From contig JSZA02000011.1 in NCBI GenBank assembly GCA_000785145.2, positions 16,680-80,679 of the forward strand: a DNA stretch of 64,000 nucleotides, written 5' to 3'. Of the stretch, positions 37,139-46,792 are shown one piece after another. The stretch comes from Candidatus Thiomargarita nelsonii (lineage in GTDB: Bacteria; Pseudomonadota; Gammaproteobacteria; Beggiatoales; Beggiatoaceae). The notes beneath the pieces are model-generated. The model saw only the letters and a program-made list of their open reading frames with translations, was not told the DNA's origin and ran no database searches. A program made the translations under genes and the position numbers. Positions within the stretch are counted from its first letter, which is position 1, and each line of letters begins with the position of its first letter.

Positions 37139-37150
37139 ATCTTGGACTCC
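37128..37150. repeat. GTCCAAGATAAATCTTGGACTCC hairpin
   Basis: Overlaps the end of the small membrane protein gene, and its first TAA is that gene's stop. It lies 15 bp before argE. Confidence 0.75.
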
Positions 37151-37165
37151 TAAACTCTTGAAATA

Positions 37166-38314
37166 ATGAAAATTCCATCAGTACAAACGATGATCAGCGA
37201 ATTAATTGCAATTCCATCAGTGAGTTGTGTTAATCCCGCCCAAGATCAAAGTAATCAAGCCGTCGTTGAGCGACTCGCCACTTGGTGCAACGACTTAGGC
37301 TTTAACTGTGAAATTTTGCCCGTTCCTGATCATCCCGGCAAATTCAATTTGATCGCGACATTGGGCACTGGCAAAGATGGCTTAGTCTTAGCAGGGCATA
37401 CAGACACAGTCCCTTATGACGCTGGGCGTTGGCAACATGATCCATTTCGTCTCACAGAAGCCGACAATCGTTTATATGGATTGGGCACGGCGGATATGAA
37501 AGGCTTTTTTGCCCTTGCACTGGCTGCCATTTCCTCGGGGATACATTTAGCTCAACCTTTAACCATACTCGCGACTGCCGATGAAGAATGTACAATGTCT
37601 GGGGCGCGTGCCCTACTGGCTGCTGGACAACCTCAAGCACGTTATGCCGTGATAGGAGAGCCGACGGGATTACGTCCAGTGCGTATGCACAAAGGGATTT
37701 TCATGGAAGCCATCCATTTACGCGGACAAAGTGGACATTCAAGTGATCCCAGTTTGGGCAACAATGCCTTAGAAGGTATGTATCAAGTTGTCGGAGACTT
37801 AATAAAATGGCGCAAACAATTGCAAGCCGCCCATATTAACCCATTATTTCAGGTGCCAGTACCAACAATGAATTTGGGACATATTCACGGCGGTGATAAT
37901 CCTAATCGTATTTGTGGCGAATGTGAATTGCATATTGATTTGCGCCCATTACCGGGTATGGATGTGGGAGAATTACGGACAAAACTCCGACAACGTGTGC
38001 AACACATTTTAGAAGACAGTGGATTAGAGATAGAATTTGTCCCCCTATTTGAGGGCATCCCTGCGATGGAAACGCCCGCCCAAGCCGACATTGTTCAAGT
38101 CGCACAAGATTTGACAAAGCACACAGCCGGGGCAGTGGCTTTTGGAACTGAGGCACCATTTTTAAAAGCTTTAGGTATGGAGACGATTATATTAGGTCCT
38201 GGCGATATTGAGCAGGCACATCAACCTGATGAATTTATTGCCTTAGATCGCTTGCAACCCATGATGGACATTTTAAGGCAGTTGATACAACATTATTGTG
38301 TTTGTCCAAGATAA
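37166..38314 (+). CDS. argE: Acetylornithine deacetylase
   Basis: A 382-aa M20-family zinc peptidase releasing ornithine from N-acetylornithine in arginine synthesis. Metal ligands are visible in LVLAGHTDTVPYD (His and the following Asp) and GLGTADMKGFFAL, the catalytic Glu pair in TADEECTMSGARAL, and GEPTGLRPVRMHKG. RGQSGHSSDPSLGNNA belongs to the dimerisation domain, and the last His ligand is in DIEQAHQPDEFI. The C-terminal residues CPR and the stop are encoded by a GTCCAAGATAAATC palindrome. argA follows about 500 bp downstream on the same strand. Confidence 0.92.
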   Translation: MKIPSVQTMISELIAIPSVSCVNPAQDQSNQAVVERLATWCNDLGFNCEILPVPDHPGKFNLIATLGTGKDGLVLAGHTDTVPYDAGRWQHDPFRLTEADNRLYGLGTADMKGFFALALAAISSGIHLAQPLTILATADEECTMSGARALLAAGQPQARYAVIGEPTGLRPVRMHKGIFMEAIHLRGQSGHSSDPSLGNNALEGMYQVVGDLIKWRKQLQAAHINPLFQVPVPTMNLGHIHGGDNPNRICGECELHIDLRPLPGMDVGELRTKLRQRVQHILEDSGLEIEFVPLFEGIPAMETPAQADIVQVAQDLTKHTAGAVAFGTEAPFLKALGMETIILGPGDIEQAHQPDEFIALDRLQPMMDILRQLIQHYCVCPR

Positions 38315-38352
38315 ATCTTGGACTCCTATAGGAGTCCAAAATTTATTTTGGG
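38303..38352. repeat. Two GTCCAAGAT/GGAGTCCAAAATT hairpins at the argE end
   Basis: The first hairpin supplies the argE stop codon. The second (GGAGTCCAAAATTTATTTTGG) adjoins the 3' end of the convergent coiled-coil gene, a possible shared terminator. Confidence 0.75.
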
Positions 38353-38358
38353 CGAGTC

Positions 38359-38685
38359 CTAAAGTGAAGCGAGCCTTAAATGCTCATCTTGCAAAATATG
38401 ATACAGTGCGTTATTTCTAGCGAGATCAATATCTTTCACATCGGATAGTTCTCGCTCTTGCTTAAGCTCTTCATGCGTAAAATACAATTCCTCTCTCAAG
38501 CGTAAATTTTCGGCTTTCAATTGCGAATTTTCCTTTTGCAATAGTGACTTTTCCTCTTGCAAATGTGATTTATCAATTCGCAATCGTGAGACATCCGTTC
38601 TCAAGCGAGCATTTTCCTCTCTCAAATGGGAATCATGATTATCCAAACGACGATGAATTATGGGTATCGGCGTTTTAACTGTCAT
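38359..38685 (-). CDS. Short coiled-coil protein
   Basis: 108 aa, mostly one coiled coil built from 7-residue units such as LREENARLRTDVSRLRIDKS, LQEEKSLLQKENSQL and KAENLRLREEL with Leu at fixed heptad positions. A proline-containing head (TPIPIIHRRLDNH) precedes it. RBS AAGGAT. No family is recognised. The near-repeat of 21-bp blocks suggests growth by slippage. It is opposite in direction to argE and argA. Confidence 0.6.
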   Translation of the reverse strand: MTVKTPIPIIHRRLDNHDSHLREENARLRTDVSRLRIDKSHLQEEKSLLQKENSQLKAENLRLREELYFTHEELKQERELSDVKDIDLARNNALYHILQDEHLRLASL

Positions 38686-38830
38686 GGTAGTTATCCTTTT
38701 TTAGCTTTTATAATAATTAAATTTATAATCAGATTGCGTAATAGCACCCACAATTGTTTGGGCACTATCAATGACAGTATTAACCGTTTTTCAGCAATCG
38801 TCAAATATTTAGTCAAAAAAAATTTTGAAA

Positions 38831-40147
38831 ATGAGTGAAAGTACTAATAAAAATATAACAAAATCCTTTGTTGACTGGTTTCGCAGTGCCGCCCCTTATA
38901 TCCATGCCCATCGTGGGAGTACTTTTATAATTTCCATTGGAGGTGAAGCGGTACAAGCGCCCCATTTTTCTAATCTGATTCATGATATTGCCTTACTGAA
39001 CAGTTTAGGCATACGGATAGTGCTCGTCTATGGCATCCGTCCACAAATTGAACGCCGTTTAAAAAAACGTGAATCACGTTATGTTAATGGCACACGTATT
39101 ACTGATGAAATCGCACTTTGTTGTGTTAAGGCAGCCTGTGGAGAAGTTCACACTGAAATTGAAAGCCTTTTATCAATGGGATTGAGTAATTCTCCAAGCT
39201 CTTATGAAACGATAGGCACAGCATCAGGTAATTTTATTACAGCCCGCCCGGTGGGCGTGCGTGATGGAGTGGACTATTGTTACACGGGGGAAATCCGTCG
39301 CGTTGATGCCACTGCCATTAGGCGTAGGCTTGATGAAGACAACATCGTACTGATACCGCCGATTGGTTATTCTCCCACAGGAGAAAGTTTTAATTTACTC
39401 ACAGAAGAGGTTGCAAGTGCGGTTGCCATTGCGCTTGGTGCTGCAAAATGGCTCTATTTGATAGAAAATGAGGGTATATTTGATAGCACGGGGCAATTGG
39501 TACGGCAATTAACCTTGCTTGAAGCTTTGGAAAATGCACATTATAAAAGACAAATTTCTAAATCTGTGTTACAGGCTTGTCAAAACGGTGTACAACGAGT
39601 GCAGCTCGTTTCGCGGCAAACTGAGGGGGCTTTGTTGCTAGAATTATTTACGCGTGATGGGATAGGCACACTCATTAGCACTAATCCTTTTGAACATATC
39701 CGCAAAGCCACTATAAATGATGTCGGCGGCGTGCTTGCACTGATTCAACCTTTAGAGGAGGCAGGGATTTTGGTACGCCGCTCGCGTGAAAAATTGGAAA
39801 TGGAGATCGAGCATTTTACGGTGCAAGAAAGAGATGGTATGATTATTGCGGGTGCCGCTTTGTATCCTTTTGTGCAAGAAAAAATGGCGGAATTAGCTTG
39901 TTTAGCGGTGCATAGCGATTATCATGGTGCGGATCGAGGCGGTGCTTTGCTGGCTTTTTTGGAACGCGAGGCACATCAAACTGGGATTACCCAGATTTTT
40001 GTGCTGACAACTCGCACCGCCCATTGGTTTCAAGAAAGGGGATTTGTAGCCGCTGATTTGGATTCATTGCCAGTTAAACGACGTACTTTATATAACTACC
40101 AACGCAATTCTAAAGTATTTGTAAAACACTTAAGTACTGAACCATAA
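38831..40147 (+). CDS. argA: Amino-acid N-acetyltransferase (N-acetylglutamate synthase)
   Basis: A 438-aa first enzyme of arginine synthesis. The N-terminal amino-acid-kinase-like domain (FVDWFRSAAPYIHAHRGSTF, ISIGGEAVQAPHF, VLVYGIRPQIERRL) binds arginine for feedback control, and LIPPIGYSPTGESFNLLTEE is diagnostic. The C-terminal GNAT domain has IRKATINDVGGVLALIQPLE, LACLAVHSDYHGADRGGALL and TRTAHWFQERGF. ATG 38831 is preferred over the TTG two codons upstream. The final LSTEP and stop fall within a TTAAGTACTGAACC repeat end, so the C-terminus was reshaped by an element. Confidence 0.93.
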   Translation: MSESTNKNITKSFVDWFRSAAPYIHAHRGSTFIISIGGEAVQAPHFSNLIHDIALLNSLGIRIVLVYGIRPQIERRLKKRESRYVNGTRITDEIALCCVKAACGEVHTEIESLLSMGLSNSPSSYETIGTASGNFITARPVGVRDGVDYCYTGEIRRVDATAIRRRLDEDNIVLIPPIGYSPTGESFNLLTEEVASAVAIALGAAKWLYLIENEGIFDSTGQLVRQLTLLEALENAHYKRQISKSVLQACQNGVQRVQLVSRQTEGALLLELFTRDGIGTLISTNPFEHIRKATINDVGGVLALIQPLEEAGILVRRSREKLEMEIEHFTVQERDGMIIAGAALYPFVQEKMAELACLAVHSDYHGADRGGALLAFLEREAHQTGITQIFVLTTRTAHWFQERGFVAADLDSLPVKRRTLYNYQRNSKVFVKHLSTEP

Positions 40148-40235
40148 GTTTTCCAGTCTTTTGGAGTCCAAAGCTTCAGCTTTGGATGTGAGAAAAAAAC
40201 AACAGTCCAAAGCTAAAGCTTTGGACTCCAAAATC
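40130..40235. repeat. TTAAGTACTGAACC element overlapping the argA end
   Basis: It begins inside argA (TTAAGTACTGAACCATAA gives LSTEP-stop reading) and contains two AGTCCAAAGCT...AGCTTTGGACT hairpins. It separates convergent argA and the fimX-like gene. Confidence 0.75.
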
Positions 40236-40245
40236 TCCGCTCTTA

Positions 40246-42291
40246 TCAGTCAGCCTCAAAATCAAATTCCGGCACTGAGAGCGGCTCTTGGATATAATTT
40301 CCTTGAACAAAATTAACTTCAGATGACCATAGAACCGCCAAACTATCAGCATCTTCCACTGAGACAGCAATTAACTGTTTACCAAATTCACGCGCCTTTT
40401 TGACAACATTTTCCAGTGCTTGCTGATTTTCAGGTTGGCTCAATAACCCTCCCTTGCTATAAGAGGCATCAATTTTGACATAATCAACCGGGAGATGTTT
40501 AAGTATGGTATCAAAATTCAGCTCACTGCCAAAATGTTCAAGCGCCGATTTGCACTTAAATTTGTTTAATTGGTTAATAAAAGTGTTAGCGAGTTTAATT
40601 TGCTCTTGCGCTATGGATTCACGGATTTCAAAAATGATGTTTTCTCCAGATAACTGAGTGGAATTGAGTTGTTTCCCAATATACTCTGTCATTTTTTTAT
40701 CCCTGATACTCTGAGCAGACAATTTGATGAAAAAGTAAGTTTTACGTCCATTTTTTTCATGCTCCGCTGATATGTTAATGGCTTGTTGGATGATCCATTT
40801 ATCCAACGAGATGCTTAAATTAGCTTTTTCAGCGGCTTGAAATAGATCAGGATTTGGGACAGTTTGCCCTTCAGAATCCACCATCTGCAACAAGACTTCA
40901 AAAAATTCTTGCGTTTCACCATGCAAACTGACGATAGGTTGATAAAGTAGTGATAAGCGATTTTCTTCAATCGCCGTTTCAATGAGCTTGGCAATCTGAG
41001 AGCTATCTTGTTTATCTTTTTCTATCACAACTTCATACACTTTAAAAGCGTTACCGCCTTTTTCTTGGGCATTTTGACAAGCGGCACGCCCCTCATTTAG
41101 CACATCTTGTGGACTGTCGGCTACAGCGAGAACTCGGGTAATGCCGATACTACAGGTGTTGACAACCGATTGCTTGTCCAATTCAGTCACACTTTCTTCT
41201 ACCACCTTACAGATTTTATCGGCGATGTCAGCAGCCCCCGCATATTTTTTACCCTCTTCGTCACTCATTAAGAGTGTGAAGACGCCTTCACTAAAGCGAG
41301 CTAAAATGCCCTCATCTGATATACGCTTGATAACTTTAGCCATATTTTTAATCACTGGCTCGGTGCCACCAACCCCTAGCTGTTCTTTAATGCGATTAAA
41401 GTTATCCAAGGCAATGTAAAACAAGACACTGCGCGTCTGGGTTTCTTTCGCATTAACCAAGGCTTCTTCCAACAATTCAAGAAAATGTTGACTGTTAAAG
41501 AGCCCAGTCGATGGATCACGATTTTTCCAAGATTGATCATGGATGACAAGCTGAATGCGGGGCTCGCTGTCATAAATGCTTTGAGTGACTGCCATTTTCA
41601 GTTTAAATCGTTGCTCATTTGATTTCACTCCATATAATTCGATTTGGCGCTCATCTGACATTTCTGTGGTCATAAACTCACGCAGAAAATCTTTAAACTT
41701 TTCTTGGTTATTAGGGGTGATTAAATCCATGATGGGTAAACCATCCAAGTCGTCCATGCTAGTATAAGCAAACATCTTTAAATAACTGGCGTTAGCATAG
41801 ACAAGCACACCTTCATGGACATAAGCGATTGCATCGCGTGAGGAGTCCAGCAGCATTTTGTTTTGCTTTTGAGTGCTTTGGAAAACTTGTTCAACTTGTT
41901 GATACTGACGACGTTCAGCCAAATTTTTGAGTTCTCTGCCAACAACAAGGGCTAAACAAGCCTCATTGTCACTAGGTACGACTTGTGTGGCACCGGCATT
42001 GAGTAACTCAAACATATTTTTATTATCATCAGCAAGAATAATGATTGGAATATCTCGTTTGGATTTTGATACTATCTCGCAAACTTGCGCTACGGTGAAA
42101 TCACCTACTTGAGGTACTGAAATAATTAAGTCCCATTCTTGTTTGTTGCTCAAGGCTTTTTGTAAGTCTTCATCGTCTTCAATATGGCGTGGACGAATGG
42201 GATAGCGTGCTTTACGCAAATTTCTAAAAATGACTTCAGCCTCATTAGCGGATTCTTCAATAACAATTAGTCGGATAATGTCTTTTTGCAT
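40246..42291 (-). CDS. fimX: FimX-like protein (REC-PAS-GGDEF-EAL, degenerate)
   Basis: A 681-aa cytoplasmic protein. Residues ~1-135 are a receiver-like domain (IPIILADDNKNMFELLNAGA), ~150-260 a PAS domain (DGLPIMDLITPNNQEKF), ~275-425 a GGDEF domain whose active motif is replaced by SEGVF (ARFSEGVFTLLMSD), and ~430-681 an EAL domain with EVL in place of EAL (QEFFEVLLQMVD) and YVKIDASYSKG. The same order and the EVL variant occur in FimX, a c-di-GMP receptor for type IV pili that works with PilZ and PilB. The start is ATG 42291. It is probably not an active cyclase or phosphodiesterase. Confidence 0.78.
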   Translation of the reverse strand: MQKDIIRLIVIEESANEAEVIFRNLRKARYPIRPRHIEDDEDLQKALSNKQEWDLIISVPQVGDFTVAQVCEIVSKSKRDIPIIILADDNKNMFELLNAGATQVVPSDNEACLALVVGRELKNLAERRQYQQVEQVFQSTQKQNKMLLDSSRDAIAYVHEGVLVYANASYLKMFAYTSMDDLDGLPIMDLITPNNQEKFKDFLREFMTTEMSDERQIELYGVKSNEQRFKLKMAVTQSIYDSEPRIQLVIHDQSWKNRDPSTGLFNSQHFLELLEEALVNAKETQTRSVLFYIALDNFNRIKEQLGVGGTEPVIKNMAKVIKRISDEGILARFSEGVFTLLMSDEEGKKYAGAADIADKICKVVEESVTELDKQSVVNTCSIGITRVLAVADSPQDVLNEGRAACQNAQEKGGNAFKVYEVVIEKDKQDSSQIAKLIETAIEENRLSLLYQPIVSLHGETQEFFEVLLQMVDSEGQTVPNPDLFQAAEKANLSISLDKWIIQQAINISAEHEKNGRKTYFFIKLSAQSIRDKKMTEYIGKQLNSTQLSGENIIFEIRESIAQEQIKLANTFINQLNKFKCKSALEHFGSELNFDTILKHLPVDYVKIDASYSKGGLLSQPENQQALENVVKKAREFGKQLIAVSVEDADSLAVLWSSEVNFVQGNYIQEPLSVPEFDFEAD

Positions 42292-42323
42292 CAAAATAGC
42301 CTTTATCTAAATAGGGGATTAAT

Positions 42324-43232
42324 ATGAAAAATTTTGAAGTGAATACACCCAAATTAAGTATAGTCTTTCTGAATTATAACCGTATCAGAGAAACTCGTTA
42401 TACTCTCGCGCAGTTATCGCGCCTTTTTGAGGGGCGTGATGATGTTGAAGTTATCGCGGTTGATAATGGCTCTACCGATGGCACGCGAGAATTTTTGCAA
42501 ACCCAGGCAGATTGGGCACGGGTGCTGTCTCTCCCAAGCAACCTTGGTATTGCGGGTTATAACGAGGGCTTTAAGCAAGCCAAGGGTGATTATTTGCTGG
42601 TATTGGATGATGATTCACATCCGGTAGATAATATAACACTTGATCGTATTATTCAATGCTTAGATACTCGCCCCGATGTTGGCGTCGTCGCCTGTCGCAT
42701 TGAGTCTTTGAAAGGTGAGCCGATCTATAGTTGGCATCTCCCTCAAAACGATGCACCTGGTACTTCAATGGCATTTGTTGGCTGTGGATTTGCTATTCGC
42801 CGCACTTTATTTGAAGAAATCGGCTGGTATCCAACAGATTTATTTATCTATCAAAATGAAATTGAGGTAGCCATTCGGGTGATGCGCTCTCAGTATAAAA
42901 TATATTATGATCCCAATTGTCGGGTGGTACACCGTGAATCTCCTAGCGGGCGCACCAATTGGCGAAGGGTGTATTATGAAACGCGCAATACGATTTGGCT
43001 TATACGCCGTTATTTTCCGTTCCCAATGGCAGCTTATTTGATTGGCTCTCGCCTGTTTTTTGGTCTCATCCATGCTTTGCAATCGCTAGAATTTCGGGGC
43101 TATTATCGCGCTGTCCTTGATGCTTTGCATACGCCCATAGAACCCCAAGTATTATCCCCCCTTTTACGCCAGCAATTGATCACTTTTTGGCGACAAAATA
43201 GTGTTTGGCATCAGTTGTTGGCTCGGTTTTGA
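42324..43232 (+). CDS. Family 2 glycosyltransferase
   Basis: A 302-aa GT-A enzyme: LSIVFLNYNRIRETRYTLAQ, VIAVDNGSTDGTREFL, LPSNLGIAGYNEGFKQAKGD and the DxD-type LLVLDDDSHPV. Further on come FVGCGFAIRRTLFEEIGWYP and RVVHRESPSGRTNWRRVYYE, as in rhamnosyl/surface-glycan transferases. It is divergent from the fimX-like gene, 33 bp apart, so the promoters overlap. The acceptor is unknown. Confidence 0.85.
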   Translation: MKNFEVNTPKLSIVFLNYNRIRETRYTLAQLSRLFEGRDDVEVIAVDNGSTDGTREFLQTQADWARVLSLPSNLGIAGYNEGFKQAKGDYLLVLDDDSHPVDNITLDRIIQCLDTRPDVGVVACRIESLKGEPIYSWHLPQNDAPGTSMAFVGCGFAIRRTLFEEIGWYPTDLFIYQNEIEVAIRVMRSQYKIYYDPNCRVVHRESPSGRTNWRRVYYETRNTIWLIRRYFPFPMAAYLIGSRLFFGLIHALQSLEFRGYYRAVLDALHTPIEPQVLSPLLRQQLITFWRQNSVWHQLLARF

Positions 43233-43242
43233 TGGTTATTTT

Positions 43243-43272
43243 AATCCTATTTCTTGAAGAAATAGGATTTTT
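43243..43272 (+). terminator. Terminator of the glycosyltransferase gene
   Basis: Same AATCCTATTTCTT/AAGAAATAGGATT hairpin plus T run as after tamB. Confidence 0.85.
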
Positions 43273-43338
43273 AAGACACTTTGTTGATCTCAACATTACT
43301 TAAATATATGTAGTATCCACCCTACATGTATGGTTTTT

Positions 43339-43503
43339 CCTTAACTTAATGGCATTGCGTTTTTAGCAGGGATAAGTCAAAACAAAAAAATAATGCCAAA
43401 AACTAACGACAGGGATTTGTTTTTAGCAGGGATAAGTCAAAATCGCAAAGCAATGGGTTGGTTTTGATTTTGATTTATCCTTGCTAAAAAATTGGCTGTC
43501 GTT
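43339..43503. repeat. TTTTAGCAGGGATAAGTCAA direct and inverted repeats
   Basis: Direct copies at 43361-43380 and 43421-43440, and an inverted copy TTGATTTATCCTTGCTAAAA at 43470-43489. A lone right end of the CAATGCC family (CTTAACTTAATGGCATTG) ends at 43357. No gene is seen in 43273-43556. Confidence 0.7.
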
Positions 43504-43556
43504 ATTACGCTTGAATTCATCTCTTTTGAGCTTGAGACCAATTAGAGGGGGTTAAT

Positions 43557-43679
43557 ATGCCTTACACTTGGGAAGATTTTACGAGAGAACATTTACATTT
43601 GTTAGCACCCAAGGAACGTCTCGAAGGGATTTCTGTCAAGGAACGTTTTGAAGGGATTTCTATCAAGAAAATTGAATAA
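43557..43679 (+). CDS. 40-aa peptide, probable tail of an Rpn-like nuclease
   Basis: MPYTWEDFTREHLHLLAPKE, RLEGISVKERFEGISIKKIE. The short repeated ERLEGIS/ERFEGIS units resemble the C-terminal repeats of PD-(D/E)XK (Rpn/DUF4351-like) proteins. AGAGGGGG precedes the ATG. It is either a remnant of such a gene or a stand-alone small protein. Confidence 0.4.
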   Translation: MPYTWEDFTREHLHLLAPKERLEGISVKERFEGISIKKIE

Positions 43680-44340
43680 TACTTGTCCAAACTCAAGCAT
43701 TAACGAGTCCAAGAAGCCTCAATATCTTCCTCTCTGGGAGGAGCGGGAGATATTGGGCTCCAACATAGAATAAAACTAAGGGCAACCACAAAGGATTGTC
43801 CCCTAAAAACACATTAAGGCTCGATAAACCTAAACATCCAACTGAATATCAACCGCCTTATCATCCATCCTAATTTATCTTGAGGTTGATTTTTGGGTTT
43901 GGCTCCTTTAATTTGTCAACGTTTTTCAATTGATTTTTTTTTGATTTTCAGTTTAATTTTATAGGGTGACATTTTTTTGATGGGTAGTTGACACAAAAAA
44001 AGCTTGAGCCGAGTGGCAGTGTCTTTTGAGGAGTTGATGGGGATTGGTGGGTTAGAATTGTTGCTGGCTATTCGGTCAATGCCACCAACGCCCGAGGGCA
44101 ACCACTAGGGTGTTGCCCCCTGGGGCGTTGGTGGCTTTGCGGCTTGAGATGGCAAACCTAACGCTGCATCTTGATGGTGGCAAGTCATAATTAATTCTTG
44201 TGCAATCTGTTAAAATTTTGTTTATACTTTTAGCAATGCCTAATTTAGCTCGTAGTCTATTACGCCATTTTCAAGGAGCAATTCTGGTACCATAATGCGG
44301 AGCTTGCTTAATAATTTTGCGAGGATTTACCAAGCTGTAG
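43680..44340. other. Gene-poor stretch with decayed sequence
   Basis: Contains a palindrome around 44083-44140 (CCAACGCCC...GGGGCGTTGG). The minus frame 43916-44101 ends in KMSPYKIKLKIKKKSIEKR and could be the tail of a transposase, but nothing confirms it. No intact gene was found. Confidence 0.4.
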
Positions 44341-44570
44341 GCCGCTTATCAGAGGCCTTGCTATTCGTTTATTTACCACATGATAGGCCGCTCATCCAAG
44401 GCTTTACCTTTGTCTGAAAAAGCCTATCGTCTCAGAAAAGAGGTGTTAGGAGCCATGCACCCTTCCACACTTACTAGCCTTATTCATTTGGCGAGAATTT
44501 ACCAAAAACCAGGCAAAATCCACAAAGCGATTAAGCATTTTGAAAAAATCGTCACAGGCGTAGAACACCT

Positions 44571-44622
44571 CAATGCCATTAAGCCTGTCCCGACGCAAGG
44601 AGGGACAGGCTTAATGGCATTG
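44571..44622. mobile_element. 52-bp CAATGCCATTAAG MITE inserted in frame
   Basis: Ends CAATGCCATTAAGCCTGTCC and complement. The target duplication GTAGAACACCT is perfect (44560-44570 and 44623-44633). Element plus duplication is 63 bp, i.e. 21 codons, so the reading frame of the CHAT gene is kept. Confidence 0.95.
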
Positions 44623-45661
44623 GTAGAACACCTACGAAGTGGCGGCTTCTCCCCCGAAAACCGACAAGCCTTATTTAAAGAATGGGTATCTAGTTACTTC
44701 AGACTTTCCTATTTATACGCTAAACAATCTCGTTTAGATGACGCTTTTCGCCTCGCTGAACTCAGCAAAGCTCGTACATTGTTGGAATCCCTAGCTGCCA
44801 AACACGCTGCTCAAGAAAGTGGACTTAGCAAAGCAGAGCAACAAAAATTACAGAATTACGAAACCCGTTTAGCTGATTTCAATGATAAAATTGGTAAGGC
44901 ACTCAATGAGAAAGTACGTTTGGAAACCGACAAAAACCAATTAATTGCTGACTTAAACAAGTTTGAACGAAAATTAAAAGCTAAATATCCAAAATATGCT
45001 GAACTCAGTGACGTACAGATACTTAGTGCCAAAAATGGCGCGAAACACTTGTCTAAAAATGCTGTGTTGATTAGTTATCTGGTTGAGTCTAATCTTGTCT
45101 TAGCCTTTACCTTTGAAAGTAATGGCAAGCTTACCGCGCACGATTTAGGAAAAATACAGAATCTCAAAAAAGACTTGGAAAGCTATCGTTATCAAATGTC
45201 ACGGGATAAGACGAGATCAAAATTTGATATGAATAAGAAGGATAAGAAAGATATTAAAAAGCTCAGTATTGAGCTAAGCAAACGTTTGTTAGAGCCTCTC
45301 AAGAATATTATTAAGGATAAATCCCATTGGATTATCTCTCCTTCGGGGGTGTTAGCGTTGATTCCTTTTGAAACTTTGCGGTTTGAGGGTGAAGAACAGC
45401 CTGTAATTGATCAACACAAAGTAAGTTATGTTCAATCTTTGTCGATTTTGGCTATGTTGCAAAAACGCGACTTAGCCTATAAGCAGATTAAAAATCGGGG
45501 AAATTTATTCGCAATGGGTGCGCCGATTTATCAAAAGGCTGGGAAATCTTCAAAAAAAGCTAAGCAATTGAAAGCAGGCAAAGGGCAAATTGAAGCTTTG
45601 ACGGCGACTAAAAGGGAGTTCTTAAAAAAGGGTGGTAAGTACGCTAATCCCAGGTATTGGG

Positions 45662-45835
45662 CAATGCCATTGGCGTAGGGGCGGGCAACCACTAGGGTGT
45701 TGCCCCTACACCCGCCCCTACGAGAAATCACGGTTTGTAGGGGCAATCCTTTATGGTTGCCCTCAAGATCCCTCCTTAAGGTCCCTCCTAAAGGTCCCTC
45801 CTAACGTCGGGAGGAGGACAGGCTTAATGGCATTG
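45662..45835. mobile_element. CAATGCC MITE interrupting the CHAT gene end
   Basis: 174 bp. The target duplication AGGTATTGGG is perfect (45652-45661 and 45836-45845). Its core has GTAGGGGCAA/TTGCCC hairpins and three near-copies of GGTCCCTCCTAA. Confidence 0.93.
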
Positions 45836-45943
45836 AGGTATTGGGCGGCGTTTGTTTTGTATGGCGTTTAGACGCGCTATTTTCTTGTATTGTTTTCGCA
45901 TTGCATTATTAATTATTACAATTTAAAGGAGAAATTACATTAC

Positions 45944-46425
45944 ATGAAATTTATTGGTAAAATTATTTCCAGACATGTTTACCTCATTTTGATTCTGGCT
46001 TTAGTGGGGTGTACAGGGCAACCAACAACTGAAAAATCAGTTCCATCAACTGAGACACCATTTCAATTAACTGAGACACCAGTAGTTTAATCAACTGAAA
46101 AAGCTGAATACGAAACAGTGCAAGCTGCAAAGGCATTATCACGAGGCGATTATGCTACAGCAGTCGAGTGGTTTCAAAAAGCGGCAGAACAAGGATATGC
46201 CCTAGCGCAAATATTATTAGGCAGGATGTACATAAATGGCGAAGGGGTGACTCAAAATTATCAAGAAGCCGTGAAGTGGTTTCAAAAAGCGGCTGTTCAG
46301 GGAAATGCTGACGCGCAAGTCTACTTGGGCATAATGTACGGTACAGGGAAAGGAGTGACGGCAAACGATCAAGGGATAATGGACATGCTGAGGCGCAAGA
46401 ATTATTACAACAATTGGGTAAATAA
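45944..46425 (+). pseudogene. Sel1-repeat lipoprotein with in-frame stop and frameshift
   Basis: The lipoprotein signal HVYLILILALVGCTG is followed by a Thr/Glu/Pro linker in which TAA at 46088-46090 interrupts the frame. The same frame continues with Sel1-like repeats (YATAVEWFQKAAEQGYALAQ, LLGRMYINGEGVTQNYQEAV, VYLGIMYGTGKGVTANDQ). After NDQG the frame is lost; a shifted frame gives GHAEAQELLQQLGK and TAA 46423-46425, the expected Sel1 ending. RBS AAAGGAG is intact. Confidence 0.75.
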
Positions 46426-46572
46426 CAAGCAAGTGTTGGGTGCGTTCTATTGGTTGTTTCAGCATTCGTTGTACTCATCTCAGGTTTGAACTGTGATTTT
46501 TGTGATTAAACATGACATGTTTTTTGTTGTCTGAATTTTGATTTATGATTTACTTGTAAAAAGGATAAACCC

Positions 46573-46791
46573 ATGCTACACAATTATACTGCTAAGTACA
46601 CCAAAATTGATGCTGGTTATATGGGGCAACTTATTGACTGGCCAGATGTTATAACTGAAGGACAAGATCTTGAAGAATGTCGCGCTATGTTGAGAGATGC
46701 ACTGAATGAAATGGTTTTAGCCTATAAAATGCAAAACCAAGAAATCCCGTTAGGAAATAGTTTAATCGAACAACTGCCTGTGGAGATTTAG
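46573..46791 (+). CDS. hicB: HicB-type antitoxin
   Basis: 72 aa: the RNase H-like fold of HicB is visible in YTAKYTKIDAGYMGQLIDWP, GQDLEECRAMLRDALNEMV and a short C-terminus. It lacks a separate DNA-binding tail, as in short HicB forms. AAAGGATAAA before ATG 46573 is the RBS. hicA begins one base after the stop, so toxin translation is coupled to the antitoxin. The antitoxin comes first, the reverse of E. coli hicAB. Confidence 0.88.
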   Translation: MLHNYTAKYTKIDAGYMGQLIDWPDVITEGQDLEECRAMLRDALNEMVLAYKMQNQEIPLGNSLIEQLPVEI

Positions 46792-46792
46792 G

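Larger units (their letters stand above)
44380..45871 (+). pseudogene. TPR-CHAT protein, truncated, internally deleted and hit by two MITEs
   Basis: The first frame (44380-45678) starts within tetratricopeptide repeats (SKALPLSEKAYRLRKEVLGA, MHPSTLTSLIHLARIYQKPG), then the CHAT entry region (FRLAELSKARTLLESLAAKH, HWIISPSGVLALIPFETLRF). The core with the His/Cys protease dyad is missing: QLKAGKGQIEALTATKREFL joins directly to KYANPRYWA. Without the 45662-45835 element the end reads NPRYWAAFVLYGV, the normal end of a CHAT domain, stop at 45869-45871. The 5' end is also missing (remnant TPR sequence from about 44341). CHAT proteins are caspase-like peptidases. Confidence 0.75.

Noticed and set aside
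43359..43503. Short direct repeats considered as a CRISPR array
   Set aside because: Only two direct copies plus one inverted copy, no regular repeat-spacer structure, and no cas genes in the window.
43916..44101. 61-aa minus frame with a Lys-rich end, possible transposase tail
   Set aside because: Too short, with no start context and no catalytic motif; mentioned only in the note on that stretch.
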